From the NCBI GenBank assembly GCA_024637135.1, contig JAGXFT010000027.1, forward strand, positions 1 to 53,244: a DNA stretch of 53,244 nt, read 5' to 3'. The stretch is from Nitriliruptorales bacterium. Its GTDB lineage: Bacteria > Actinomycetota > Nitriliruptoria > Nitriliruptorales > Nitriliruptoraceae. Within the stretch, counting starts at the first letter, position 1, and every line of letters begins with the position of its first letter. Of this stretch, positions 24,418 to 33,194 are shown one piece after another. The notes under the pieces are model-generated. The model made no database searches, was not told the origin of the DNA, and saw only the letters and a program-made list of their open reading frames with translations. Position numbers and translations under genes: made by a program.

Positions 24418-25065
24418 ATGATCGAGTTCTACACCGACAACGCCCAGAGGTTCATCGACGGCACGCTGGTGACCGTGCGACTGGCGCTGCTGTCCTTCGC
24501 CCTCTCGGTCGTGATCGGCGTGGTCATCGCGTCATGCCGCGTCAGCCCGGTGGGGCCGCTCCAGCGCTTCGCCTCCGGATACGTGTCGTTGTTCCGAAAT
24601 CTCCCGCTCCTGATCATCTTCTTCCTGGCGCTCTTCGGCCTCGGTGACCTTGGCTTCGTCTACGGCGGGTTCGCCACGGCCGCGGTCGCCCTGGGCATGT
24701 ACACGGGCGCCTACATGGCCGAAGTCATCCGGTCGGGCATCAACTCCGTGTCGTCAGGCCAGGCCGAGGCGGGTCGTGCCATCGGGTTGGGGTTCATCGC
24801 CCTGCTCAGCACGATCGTCATCCCGCAGGCCGTCCGGACGGTGATCGCCCCGATTGGGAACCTGTTCATCGCCAACTTCAAGAACACGGCGGTGGCGCTC
24901 ACGATCACCGTCACGGATCTGACCTTCGTCTCCCGCCAGCTGATCAACCAGACCGCGGAGACCTGGCTGTCGCTCTTCGGTGCTGCCGCCATCTACACCG
25001 TCATCCTGTTGTTCGTCGGGTGGGGTTTTCGTGCCCTCGAAGCGCGCTACGCGATCAAGCGCTAG
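24418..25065 (+). CDS. gluC: Glutamate-type ABC transporter permease 1
   Basis: 215 aa. His/Glu/Gln/Arg/opine-type permease with about five membrane helices (about 12-35, 50-70, 75-95, 140-165, 185-205). The EAA loop, SSGQAEAGRAIGLGFIALLSTIVIPQAVR, contacts the GluA ATPase. It starts at the ATG at 24418 with AGGAG 5 nt upstream and follows the intercistronic hairpin. It forms the membrane pore with GluD. Confidence 0.92.
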   Translation: MIEFYTDNAQRFIDGTLVTVRLALLSFALSVVIGVVIASCRVSPVGPLQRFASGYVSLFRNLPLLIIFFLALFGLGDLGFVYGGFATAAVALGMYTGAYMAEVIRSGINSVSSGQAEAGRAIGLGFIALLSTIVIPQAVRTVIAPIGNLFIANFKNTAVALTITVTDLTFVSRQLINQTAETWLSLFGAAAIYTVILLFVGWGFRALEARYAIKR

Positions 25066-25073
25066 GAGGACCC

Positions 25074-25943
25074 ATGTCGTCAGTCCTTGTCGAAGAACTC
25101 GGCCCGCGGGGACGAGCGCGCGTGCGCGCCGTCACCATCGTCACGCTGGTCCTCGCCGCCGGCGCCATCGCTTTCGTGATCTGGAAGTTGCAGTCGGCTG
25201 GGCAACTGGGGTGGCGCCTGTGGGAACCCTTCACGGTCGGCGAGAACCTGAAGTTCCTCCTGGGCGGGCTGGTGAACACCATCAAGGCCGCGGCTGTCGC
25301 CATGGTGTTCTCGATCGCGGTCGGCTTCCTGTTCGCGCTGGGAAGGCTGTCTCGAAACATGGTCGTTCGTGGTCTCTGCGTGGCCTATGTCGAGTTCTTC
25401 CGGTCGATCCCGCTGCTGTTGGCCATCTTCGCCTCGTTCTTCGGCCTCCTGGCGGTGGGCTTCGACGTGGGGCCGTTCACCTCGCTGGTGATTGCGCTCG
25501 TCGCCTACAACTCGGCCGTGCTGTCGGAGATCTTCCGCGCGGGCATCAAGTCGCTGGACAAGGGCCAGACCGAGGCCGCCCAGGCGATCGGGATGCCCTA
25601 CTGGCCCATGATGCGCATCGTCATCCTGCCCCAGGCCGTGCGACGCATGATCCCGGCGATCGTGGCCCAGTTGGCGACGCTGTCCAAGGACGTCTCGCTG
25701 GGCTTCGTGATCAGTTACGTCGAGGTCGTGTCGAAGGGAACGGGGTTCTCCAACTTCTCCGCTGCCGGCAACCTCCAGTCCTACGTTGTCGTCGGCGTCA
25801 TCTACTTCATCCTGGTCTACCTGTTGGCCAAGTTGGCGAACTACCTCGATGAACGTCAGACCAAGTCCCCGGTGACCGCGGCGATCGTCGAGGGTGGCGA
25901 CCCGGATGCCGCCAACATCGACACCGAGATCGACCTCGCCTGA
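25074..25943 (+). CDS. gluD: Glutamate-type ABC transporter permease 2
   Basis: 289 aa. Same permease family as GluC, with a longer N-terminus carrying an extra helix (about 18-40), as is usual for GluD. Visible are VNTIKAAAVAMVFSIAVGFLFALGRLSRN, YVEFFRSIPLLLAIF and the EAA loop DKGQTEAAQAIGMPYWPMMRIVILPQAVRR. The gap to gluC is 8 bp, with AGGAGG just before the ATG. The cytoplasmic C-terminal tail is hydrophilic. Confidence 0.92.
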   Translation: MSSVLVEELGPRGRARVRAVTIVTLVLAAGAIAFVIWKLQSAGQLGWRLWEPFTVGENLKFLLGGLVNTIKAAAVAMVFSIAVGFLFALGRLSRNMVVRGLCVAYVEFFRSIPLLLAIFASFFGLLAVGFDVGPFTSLVIALVAYNSAVLSEIFRAGIKSLDKGQTEAAQAIGMPYWPMMRIVILPQAVRRMIPAIVAQLATLSKDVSLGFVISYVEVVSKGTGFSNFSAAGNLQSYVVVGVIYFILVYLLAKLANYLDERQTKSPVTAAIVEGGDPDAANIDTEIDLA

Positions 25944-26006
25944 GCCGTCCGCGAACCCGGAGAGTGGGTCGCCCGGCCCGGCGAATGATGCGTGGTGTGA
26001 GGCATT

Positions 26007-26024
26007 CCGGCCACATGCGGCCGG
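26007..26024. repeat. Inverted repeat between gluD and the amidase gene
   Basis: CCGGCC (26007) and GGCCGG (26019) flank ACATGC, giving a short, strong hairpin 64 nt after gluD. It could end the glu transcript or be an operator for the amidase. Confidence 0.35.
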
Positions 26025-26071
26025 CTCGGCTCACGGTCGGCACCCCGTCCGGGTCGAACCAGGAGCAGGGG

Positions 26072-27493
26072 ATGGACGAGGTGATCGGGTGGTCGGCGCG
26101 GGACGCAGTCGCGGCGCTGCGTGCGGGCGACGTGCGCCCGACCGAACTCGTGCAGGCCAGCCTGGACCGGATCGCCGCCGTCGACGGGGCGGTGAACGCC
26201 CTGCCCACCTCCTGTCCGGAGCGTGCGTTCGAGCACGCCCGCCGGTTGGAGGCCGAGGGCACCGCGGGGAAGTCCGGGCTCCTGGCCGGGGTGCCGATCG
26301 CGATCAAGGACCTGACCGACGTTGCGGGGGTCCGTACGACGAAGGGCTCGACCCTGCACGCCGACCGCGTCCCGGACACGTCCAACCGGTGTGTCCAGCG
26401 CCTGGAGGACCGTGGTGGCATCGTCGTCGCGAAGTCCAACACGCCCGAGTTCGGCAATGGCGCCAACACCGTCAACGAGGTGTTCGGGGCCACCCGCAAC
26501 CCGTGGGACACGTCGCGCAGCCCGGGGGGTTCGTCGGGCGGGGCAGCCGCGGCCCTCACGACCGGGCAGGTGTGGTTGGCCCAGGGCAGCGACGTCGGCG
26601 GGTCGCTGCGGACCCCGGCATCGTTCTGTGGCGTGGTCGGCCTGCGCCCGACGCCTGGCCGGGTCGCGCACGGGCCGGTGGCCGACCCGTTCGACGACGC
26701 CGGGGTCGACGGCCCGATGGCCCGGTCGGTCGCTGACGTCGCCCTGATGCTGGACGCCATGGCGGGTTCCCATCCCCGCGACCCCGTCAGCCTGGAGGCG
26801 CCCGACCGGGCCTACGTCGACGTGGTGGCCACGGCACGGCCGCCTGCCCGGGTCGCCTTCACGCCCGACCTGGGCGGCTACACCACGGTCGACCCCGAGG
26901 TGGCGGCGATCTGTCGGTCGGCGGTCGAGCGACTGGGCGCGCTCGGGACCGACGTCGAGGAGGCCACCATCGACGTCACCGGCATGCACGAGGCCTACCA
27001 CCTGTTGCGTGGTCGGCTGCAGGCCGACCTCGGCCACCGTCTGGGCGACGACCTCGCGCGCACCAACGACGACGTGCAGTGGAACGTGCGCTTCGGCCAG
27101 CAGTTGACCGGCGCCGACCTGGCCCGAGGTCGCGCGCTGCGGGCCCAGGTGCGGGCGCGATGGCTGGACTTCTGCGACGACTGGGACCTGCTGGCGCTGC
27201 CGGCCGCGATCGTGCCGGCGCCGCCGATCGACGTGCGGTCACTGGACGCCTACGCCGGCATGGCCTTCGAGACCTACATCGACTGGGTCAAGATCACCTT
27301 CCTCGCGACCACGGTGGCCTCGCCGGCGTTGGTCGTGCCGGTCGGGTTCACGGCAGCCGGACTGCCGGTCGGGCTCCAACTGGTCGGACCACCCCGTCGT
27401 GAGGACGTCGTGCTGGCCGCCGGAGCCGTGCTGGAGGCCGATCTCGGCCTCGACCTGTCACCGATCGAGCCGCGCACCCATGCTGCGGCCTGA
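26072..27493 (+). CDS. Amidase (amidase-signature family)
   Basis: 473 aa. The Ser-cisSer-Lys catalytic triad of the amidase signature family is present: Lys79 in PIAIKDLTDVAG, the cis-Ser in SPGGSSGGAAAAL (residues 154/155) and the nucleophile Ser178 in QGSDVGGSLRTPA. The length is normal for a stand-alone amidase and the sequence lacks GatA-specific context, so it probably hydrolyses an amide such as a carboxamide or acyl-amino compound rather than charging tRNA. The ATG at 26072 follows AGGAGCAGGGG. The location after a glutamate importer may mean nitrogen salvage, which is inference. Confidence 0.88.
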   Translation: MDEVIGWSARDAVAALRAGDVRPTELVQASLDRIAAVDGAVNALPTSCPERAFEHARRLEAEGTAGKSGLLAGVPIAIKDLTDVAGVRTTKGSTLHADRVPDTSNRCVQRLEDRGGIVVAKSNTPEFGNGANTVNEVFGATRNPWDTSRSPGGSSGGAAAALTTGQVWLAQGSDVGGSLRTPASFCGVVGLRPTPGRVAHGPVADPFDDAGVDGPMARSVADVALMLDAMAGSHPRDPVSLEAPDRAYVDVVATARPPARVAFTPDLGGYTTVDPEVAAICRSAVERLGALGTDVEEATIDVTGMHEAYHLLRGRLQADLGHRLGDDLARTNDDVQWNVRFGQQLTGADLARGRALRAQVRARWLDFCDDWDLLALPAAIVPAPPIDVRSLDAYAGMAFETYIDWVKITFLATTVASPALVVPVGFTAAGLPVGLQLVGPPRREDVVLAAGAVLEADLGLDLSPIEPRTHAAA

Positions 27494-27642
27494 CCGAGGG
27501 ACCTGTCGGGGAGCGCGCAGGCCTGCGCGCGTCGCGCCCATTGTTCATGGGGCCGGTCGATCGTGGTACCAACGACCCACGGTCCGACTCGCGACGTGCA
27601 CACGAGTCGTGTGCCAATCGACGCCGAGGACGGGGCAGCGCC
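27494..27642 (+). promoter_or_regulatory. Intergenic region before the first S8 protease gene, with two palindromes
   Basis: An 18-bp perfect palindrome, GCGCGCAGG and its complement, is at 27513-27530 (probable end of the amidase transcript). CGACTCG (27585-27591) and CGAGTCG (27603-27609) form a 7-bp inverted repeat 33 nt before the protease start and could be an operator or leader hairpin. No confident -10/-35 was found. Confidence 0.4.
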
Positions 27643-29379
27643 ATGACCACCAGCGACAAGGCACCACCGCCGCACGACCCGGTCCACGCCACGGCACCAT
27701 CCATCCCGGTCGCGGAGTCGGCCCGTCGCCGACTGGGCATCCGGTACCTCGACCCCGCCACCGCCGTCCCGGTCGTCGACCGCGGTGGCGATGGGGACGG
27801 GCCCGGCGGTGGGTCCGGCGGTGGTGGCGATGGGGATGGTGGTCGCGGCGACCGCGGCCCCGACGAGACCGCCTACGTCGGCAGCCACCTGTTGGTGGCC
27901 CGCGCGTCGCAGGAGGCCGTCATCGAGGAGATCCGGCGGCTGCTGCGGCGTCGCGTACCCCAGCCACCACCGGACGTGGAGGACCGGCCCGAGGTGGAGG
28001 TCGTGGTGGACGTGCTGGGGCCGACACCGGACCCGTGGGACGACGTGGACGAAATCGCCGACGAGTTCCGCGAGGTGCTGGTGGCCAACGCCGTGGACAC
28101 CCTGGCCGTGCGGGTGCTGGTCGACGGGGTGGAGCAGGCCACGGTGGACGCCTGGCCACTGCTGCAGGAACTGCGCGGGAGCCTCCCCGACGCGGTGGTC
28201 GGACTGGACCACTCGGTCAACCTCCATCCGCTCTACGACGGCCACCCGCTCTACGACGGCCACCCCCTGTACGACGGGCATCCGCTCTACGACGGCCACA
28301 CGCCCCGTGGTGCCGTCAGTTCCTATGCCCTGCCCGGTCGCGGCGGTCGCGCCCCCGTGTCGGCGCCGCCACTGGGGCCGCGTGACGACCACTGCACGGA
28401 CCGCCCTCCGGTCGTGGCGATCATGGACACCGGGGTCGAGGCCGACCATCCGTGGCTGACGGGGTTCGTGCAGGACACGGTGCACGTCGACGGTCCCGGC
28501 TCGGCCACGATCGGGTCGGAGGCGGCGCGCACGGATCGACCGATGTCCACCGACCCGTTGGTCGGGGGGCTCGAACCGCTCGCCGGCCACGGGACCTTCA
28601 TCGCCGGGATGGTGCGCCAGCACTGTGGGGGTGCCCGGGTGCTCTCCCTGCCGGTGTTCCTGGTCGACGGCACCACGACCGAGGGGATGGTGATCGAGAC
28701 CCTGGAGTTGCTCGCCACACGCCAGTCGTTGGCCCTGACCCGTGGTGATGGGGAGGCGCGGGTCGACGTGCTGTCGTTGTCGCTGGGCTACTACCCCGAG
28801 ACGCCCGACGACCTCGACCACACCGTGCTCGTGCGACAGGCCCTGGCGACGCTGCGGGTCCTGGGGGTGACGGTCGTCGTGTCCGCCGGCAACGACGCCA
28901 CGACCCGGGCGTGCGTCCCGGCCGCACTCGCCGAGGGCGGGACGGCCACGCAACCCGCACCGGCCGCGCCGATGCTCGCGGTGGGGGCCCTCAATCCCAA
29001 CGGGACGGCGGCACTGTTCAGCAATGACGGGAAGTGGGTGCGCGTGTGGCGGCATGGAGCGGCGGTCGTCAGCAGCTTCCCACGGGTGAATGCATCCGGC
29101 AATCCCGGTGCCAGCCTGGACTCACCAGTGCCACCGACCGCCCGGGCGTCCATCGACCCGGACGACTTCACGGCCGGGTTCGCGACCTGGAGCGGGACCT
29201 CGTTCTCGACCCCGGCCTTCGCCGGCGAACTCGCCTGTCACCTGCACCGACCGGTCGACGACCCGTCGGCGGACGAGACGGCGAGTGATCCTCCCGATCC
29301 GTCGACGGACGACGACCTGCCCGCGCTGCTGGCGCGGGCCCGTGAGGTGGTGGACCGGCTGCTGCAGGCGGACGGGTGA
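27643..29379 (+). CDS. Cytoplasmic subtilisin-like (S8) serine protease, copy 1 of the CHAT-linked locus
   Basis: 578 aa with no signal peptide or membrane helix, so probably cytoplasmic. After a Gly/Asp-rich low-complexity stretch (about 48-70) comes an N-terminal domain (about 75-190) of unknown fold, ending in VGLDHSVNL. Four HPLYDG hexapeptide repeats follow (about 195-218), then the S8 catalytic domain. The triad is Asp262 (AIMDTGVEADHP), His316 (AGHGTFIAGMV) and Ser520 (SGTSFSTPAFAGE), with the oxyanion Asn in VVSAGNDATT, so it should be active. The C-terminus is an acidic linker plus a helix. The ATG at 27643 is favoured over upstream in-frame starts because the protein then begins at a normal disordered tail. 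The stop overlaps gene B1 (GTGA). Confidence 0.88.
   Translation: MTTSDKAPPPHDPVHATAPSIPVAESARRRLGIRYLDPATAVPVVDRGGDGDGPGGGSGGGGDGDGGRGDRGPDETAYVGSHLLVARASQEAVIEEIRRLLRRRVPQPPPDVEDRPEVEVVVDVLGPTPDPWDDVDEIADEFREVLVANAVDTLAVRVLVDGVEQATVDAWPLLQELRGSLPDAVVGLDHSVNLHPLYDGHPLYDGHPLYDGHPLYDGHTPRGAVSSYALPGRGGRAPVSAPPLGPRDDHCTDRPPVVAIMDTGVEADHPWLTGFVQDTVHVDGPGSATIGSEAARTDRPMSTDPLVGGLEPLAGHGTFIAGMVRQHCGGARVLSLPVFLVDGTTTEGMVIETLELLATRQSLALTRGDGEARVDVLSLSLGYYPETPDDLDHTVLVRQALATLRVLGVTVVVSAGNDATTRACVPAALAEGGTATQPAPAAPMLAVGALNPNGTAALFSNDGKWVRVWRHGAAVVSSFPRVNASGNPGASLDSPVPPTARASIDPDDFTAGFATWSGTSFSTPAFAGELACHLHRPVDDPSADETASDPPDPSTDDDLPALLARAREVVDRLLQADG
28225..28299 (+). repeat. 18-bp tandem repeats (HPLYDG x4) in the S8 gene copy 1
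   Basis: Four 18-bp units start at 28225, 28243, 28261 and 28279. They differ only at synonymous positions and are followed by a final CAC codon. The silent differences show selection on the encoded hexapeptide or age since duplication. They lie between the N-terminal domain and the catalytic domain. Confidence 0.9.
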
Positions 29380-29876
29380 GCGACCGGGGTGGTGGCGCGG
29401 ACACGGCCGCGGGGCTCCTGGACGCCCGCGACCAGCGCATCCTGGACGGGCTGGCCGCCGGCTGGCATGCTCGTGACCCGGTCCCGGGCGGCCTGGTCGA
29501 CGACGTGGTGCTCGCGATCGGGTTCCGTGTCCTCGTGGCCGAGGTGGCCGCCGTCCTGGCCGACGCCCGCCCCGCCAGCGTGGCCACCACCATCCGGTCG
29601 GATGACGACGTTCGCACGCTCACCTTCACGACCCCGAGGACGACCATCATGGTGCAGGTCACCCCGACCGGCGGCGGTCGCCAACGGCTCGACGGCTGGG
29701 TCGACACGATCGCCTGCAGTCTCGTGCGGCTGCACGTGCGGGCCGAGACGTACGAGGCGGCCGTGTCGAGTGCCGGTCGGTTCGAGTTCACGGACCTCGC
29801 GGCCGGGACGATGCGGCTGGTGCTGGTCGACGACGACGGGTCGTCGACCACCGTGACCCCGGCGTTCGAATGGTGA
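29376..29876 (+). CDS. Protein B1: small two-domain protein of the S8-CHAT locus
   Basis: 166 aa, not a family I can name. The N-terminal helical half (about 14-70) contains LDARDQRILDGLAAGWHARDPVPGGLVDDVVLAIGF, matching B2 and B3 in a D-x-R-D...L...A...D-x-x-P-x-x-L-V...A pattern. The C-terminal half (about 85-160) is all beta with RLDGWVDT, AGRFEFTDLAAGTMRLVL and a final PAFEW, like a carboxypeptidase-regulatory/transthyretin-type domain. No signal peptide. The GTG at 29376 overlaps the protease stop, and its own end overlaps the CHAT gene start, so the three proteins are probably made in fixed proportion. It may be a substrate, adaptor or regulator of the proteases (inference). Confidence 0.8.
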   Translation: MSDRGGGADTAAGLLDARDQRILDGLAAGWHARDPVPGGLVDDVVLAIGFRVLVAEVAAVLADARPASVATTIRSDDDVRTLTFTTPRTTIMVQVTPTGGGRQRLDGWVDTIACSLVRLHVRAETYEAAVSSAGRFEFTDLAAGTMRLVLVDDDGSSTTVTPAFEW

Positions 29877-32473
29877 CCGCACCTCCCTCCGGACGATCGG
29901 CGACCGACCTCGTCGCTGCCGGCCGCGACCACGTCAACCACGGGTCGCCGGCACAGGCCGTGGCCTGTTACCGCGAGGCCCTCGACCAGCTCGCCGCTGC
30001 CCCCACCGACGCCACGACGGACCGGTTGCGGGCCCGCGCACACCTCGGGCTGGCGCTGGCCGAGGCCGACCACAGCGGTGATGCGGACGTGGGCATGGCC
30101 CAGTTGGCGGCGGCCGAGGCCGTCCTGCCCCCTGACGCCGATGACCTGCGAGCGGCCCTGCTGGGACAACGCGGGATCCTGTTGATCCGTACCGGCCGCC
30201 TCGAAGCCGCGCTGGCGACGTTCGTGTCGGCCGAGGGCGTCCTGGGCCGCACGACCCCGTCGCACCGCGCGTCGATGGTGCTCAACCGCGGGCTGCTCCA
30301 CCTCGAACTGGGGCACGGCGACGAGGCCCGTGCCGACTTCGAACGCGCGATCATGGAGGCCGGCGTCGCCGACCAGCCCCGCACGGCCTACAAGGCGCGC
30401 CACAACCTCGCCTGTGTCGCGTTCCTCGAGGGCGACCTCCCACGGGCGATCGACGGCATGGCGTCGGCCCCCGACCACCGGGACGGGACCCGAGAGGACC
30501 CGGACCCGATCACCCTGATGGACCGCGGGCGGGTGTTGCTGGAGGCGGGGCTGGTCGAGGATGCCGACCGCCTGCTGGCGCAGGCCCAGGCGGGCTTCGA
30601 GCACCAGCAGCGAGGTCGCGACCTGGGAGAGGCCGCCCTGGTCCGGGCCGATGCCGCACTGGTTGGCGGCCAGCTCGAGCAGGCCGCGCGACTGGCCGCC
30701 GCGGCGGTCGCGGACTTCACCCTGGGGCACAACCACCGCTGGCGCCGGCGCGCGGAACTGGTGGCGCTCGCGATCGAGGACCGCCGACTGGCCGAGGTGG
30801 CGGACGACGAGTCCACCGATCACCGCCGGGCACTGACCGAACTCCGGCACCGAGCACGGGCCCTGGCCGTCGAGGCCGACGACGACGAGGAAGTCGGCAC
30901 CACGGCCCGCCTGATCGGGATCGAGGCGGCGCTCGCGGTGGGGGACCGTGTGACGGCGCGGGCCGAGTTCGAGGCGATCGCGCTGCCGGTTCCATCGTCC
31001 CTGCGCCTGCGGCTGCGATGGCACCTCGCCGGGGCTGCGCTGGCCGCACCCGACGACGTCCAGCGCGTGGTCGACGACGGCGTCGCCGACCTCGCGGCGG
31101 CCCAGTCCCAGGTCGGCTCGCGTGACCTCCGCACGGCCATGGCACTGCACGGTCGCGGCCTGGTCGAGCGGGGGATCGCCGCTGCGCTCCGGGGGGCGGA
31201 CGTCGACGCCATCCACCGTGCGGTCGACCTGGCCCATGCGGCGTCGACACGGCTGACCCCGGTCCGGGCCGACCTCGCCGACGACGAACGACGGCTGCTC
31301 GCCGAACTGCGGGCGGTCGAGAACCGCCAGTGGCGCGAACCGGATGCGCCCGAGCACGTCCGGACCGAGGTCGATGGCCGGGCAGCCGACCTGCGGCAAC
31401 GCCTGCGCCAGCGGTCGTGGCAGCGCCAGGGGCAGTCCTCGCCGCCCGCGCCGGTGGCCGTGGCGGCCGACTGGCGGCGAGCCCTGGACGACGTCGACGC
31501 CGTGGGGGCGTCCTTCTTCGCCGTCGGCCCCGACCTGCACGTGCTGCGCACGACGGCGACGGGCTCGGAGGTCGTGCGACTGGGGCCGTCCCGGCCGGTG
31601 ATGGAACTGGTGCAGCGGTTGCGGGCCGACCTGCGCGTGTTGGTCCTGCCGGGTCTCGCAGCGCCGATGCAGGCCGCCGTCCGGGCATCGCTGGCCGAGG
31701 CGCTCGCGCGTGTGGACGCGGCGATCGGGGTGCCGCTGGACGTCGGTGGCGATGACCTGGTGGTCGTCCCGCACGGTGCGCTGTCGCTGGTCCCGTGGAG
31801 CCTGCTGCCCAGCCGTCGGGGGGCCGCCACCACCGCGGCGTCCAGCGCGACCGGGTGGGTCGGGGCGCGGCAGCGGGGGGCGGTGGTGGCGGACGAGTCC
31901 GTCGAGGTGCGCGCGCTCGCGGGCCCGGACCTCGACCGTGCGGCCGAGGAGGTCGCGAGCGTGGCCGCGAGCTGGGGTGGCCGTGGTGCCGGGCTCGAGG
32001 CCACCACCAACGATCTGCGCTCCGCCCTGGCGGAGGCCGATGTCGTCCACCTCGCCGCCCACGGGACCCATCGTCGGGAGTCACCGCTGTTCTCGTCCGT
32101 CCGGCTGGCTGACGGGGCCCTGTTCGCCCACGAGTTGGTCGCGGACGTGCGTGCCCGGCTGGTCGTCCTGTCGGCCTGTGACGTCGGCGAGCAGGTCGTG
32201 CGACCGGGGGACGAACCACTCGGCCTGGCGGCCGCCCTGCTGGAGATGGGCGTCGCCACCGTGGTCGGGGCCGTCGCACCGATCCGCGACGAGGTGGCCG
32301 CGCGGGTCGGGCGGGGCCTGCACGAGCACCTGGTGGCCGGCGTGCCCGTGGCCGCCGCGGTGTCCGACGTGGTGGCGGCCGCGTCGGCAGACGGCGACGT
32401 CGCGCCGCTCGTCGTGCTGGGCGACGGCATGGCCCCCGTCATCGGGGCCGGCCGCGGGACGCGGGACCGATGA
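29870..32473 (+). CDS. TPR-CHAT caspase-like protein, copy 1
   Basis: 867 aa. The N-terminal half (about 8-430) is an alpha-solenoid with TPR-type helical pairs such as GSPAQAVACYREALDQL, GRLEAALATFVSAEGVL and GDEARADFERAIMEAG. A coiled region with many Arg/Gln follows, then a C-terminal CHAT protease domain (about 590-855). The CHAT dyad is intact: His731 in HLAAHGTH and Cys770 in VLSACDVGE, 39 residues apart. CHAT proteins are caspase/separase relatives; family knowledge suggests TPRs sense a partner that opens the protease. Two possible starts, ATG 29870 and GTG 29873, both overlap the end of gene B1. No membrane segments. Confidence 0.88.
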   Translation: MVTAPPSGRSATDLVAAGRDHVNHGSPAQAVACYREALDQLAAAPTDATTDRLRARAHLGLALAEADHSGDADVGMAQLAAAEAVLPPDADDLRAALLGQRGILLIRTGRLEAALATFVSAEGVLGRTTPSHRASMVLNRGLLHLELGHGDEARADFERAIMEAGVADQPRTAYKARHNLACVAFLEGDLPRAIDGMASAPDHRDGTREDPDPITLMDRGRVLLEAGLVEDADRLLAQAQAGFEHQQRGRDLGEAALVRADAALVGGQLEQAARLAAAAVADFTLGHNHRWRRRAELVALAIEDRRLAEVADDESTDHRRALTELRHRARALAVEADDDEEVGTTARLIGIEAALAVGDRVTARAEFEAIALPVPSSLRLRLRWHLAGAALAAPDDVQRVVDDGVADLAAAQSQVGSRDLRTAMALHGRGLVERGIAAALRGADVDAIHRAVDLAHAASTRLTPVRADLADDERRLLAELRAVENRQWREPDAPEHVRTEVDGRAADLRQRLRQRSWQRQGQSSPPAPVAVAADWRRALDDVDAVGASFFAVGPDLHVLRTTATGSEVVRLGPSRPVMELVQRLRADLRVLVLPGLAAPMQAAVRASLAEALARVDAAIGVPLDVGGDDLVVVPHGALSLVPWSLLPSRRGAATTAASSATGWVGARQRGAVVADESVEVRALAGPDLDRAAEEVASVAASWGGRGAGLEATTNDLRSALAEADVVHLAAHGTHRRESPLFSSVRLADGALFAHELVADVRARLVVLSACDVGEQVVRPGDEPLGLAAALLEMGVATVVGAVAPIRDEVAARVGRGLHEHLVAGVPVAAAVSDVVAAASADGDVAPLVVLGDGMAPVIGAGRGTRDR

Positions 32474-32627
32474 GCCCTGCGACCTCGGTCCTGGCCACCG
32501 TGCGGCCACTGCGCGACCGAGTCGCGGACGACCACACGGGCAGGGTCCAGAGGTATCTGGCGAGCCCCATGCCGCCTCTTGTCCGATGCCCCCACGCCCG
32601 ACCTCCAGCTCACGGGAGACCCCGACG
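32474..32627 (+). promoter_or_regulatory. Gap between the two copies of the locus
   Basis: 154 bp without a gene. It has an inverted CCAGA/TCTGG pair at 32547-32560 and the 10-mer CCTCTTGTCC at 32575, which also occurs at 38040 before the sigma-factor leader ORF. A separate promoter for copy 2 could lie here. A weak TGGCC/GGCCA hairpin at about 32500 may mark the end of the first transcript. Confidence 0.35.
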
Positions 32628-33143
32628 ATGACCACAGCCGGTGATGCCATGTCCGACGACCGCGCCCCCGATGGTCCCATCGACGACCGCGACCTCGCCG
32701 CCCTCGACCACCTCGCCACGGCCTGGCGTCGGATCGACCCCGTTCCCGACACGCTCGTCGGGACCGTGACGTTCGCGGTCGCGCTCGACGAGGTCTGGGC
32801 CGAGGTCGCCCACATCCAGCGCCAGGGATCCCACGGGCCCCTGGCCGGTGTCCGGGGGGGTCCCGATGCCTCGGCGATCGCACCGGGCATGTCGTTCTCG
32901 AGCAGCGACCTGACCGTGACCATCATGACCTCGCCGAGCAGCAGTGGGCGGCTGCGCATCGACGGGTGGGTGGCACCGGACGACGGGGGGGCCGTGGGAC
33001 TGCGGGTCGCGGACGAGACTCGGCGAACGGTCCCCGAGCAGGGGCGCTTCTGGTTTGATGACGTTCCGAGTGGGCTGGTCCAGTTCTTCGTCGAGACGAC
33101 GGACGGCGATGTCCGCATGATCACCCCCGCCGTGGAGCTGTAG
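32628..33143 (+). CDS. Protein B2: small two-domain protein of the S8-CHAT locus
   Basis: 171 aa, paralogue of B1 and B3. The helical half has IDDRDLAALDHLATAW, RRIDPVPDTLVGTVTFAVAL and DEVWAEVAHIQRQ. The beta-rich half has RLRIDGWVAPD, QGRFWFDDVPSGLVQFFVET and a final TPAVEL. It resembles an anti-sigma-like N-terminal helix bundle joined to a carboxypeptidase-regulatory-type beta domain, without Zn-ligand HxxxCxxC residues and without a membrane helix. The ATG at 32628 has GGGAGA about 10 nt upstream. Here B precedes the protease, unlike copy 1. Confidence 0.78.
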   Translation: MTTAGDAMSDDRAPDGPIDDRDLAALDHLATAWRRIDPVPDTLVGTVTFAVALDEVWAEVAHIQRQGSHGPLAGVRGGPDASAIAPGMSFSSSDLTVTIMTSPSSSGRLRIDGWVAPDDGGAVGLRVADETRRTVPEQGRFWFDDVPSGLVQFFVETTDGDVRMITPAVEL

Positions 33144-33194
33144 GCCACCTCGCCACCACCGCTCGTCCATGACTGTCGTCCCCAGGACATCGCC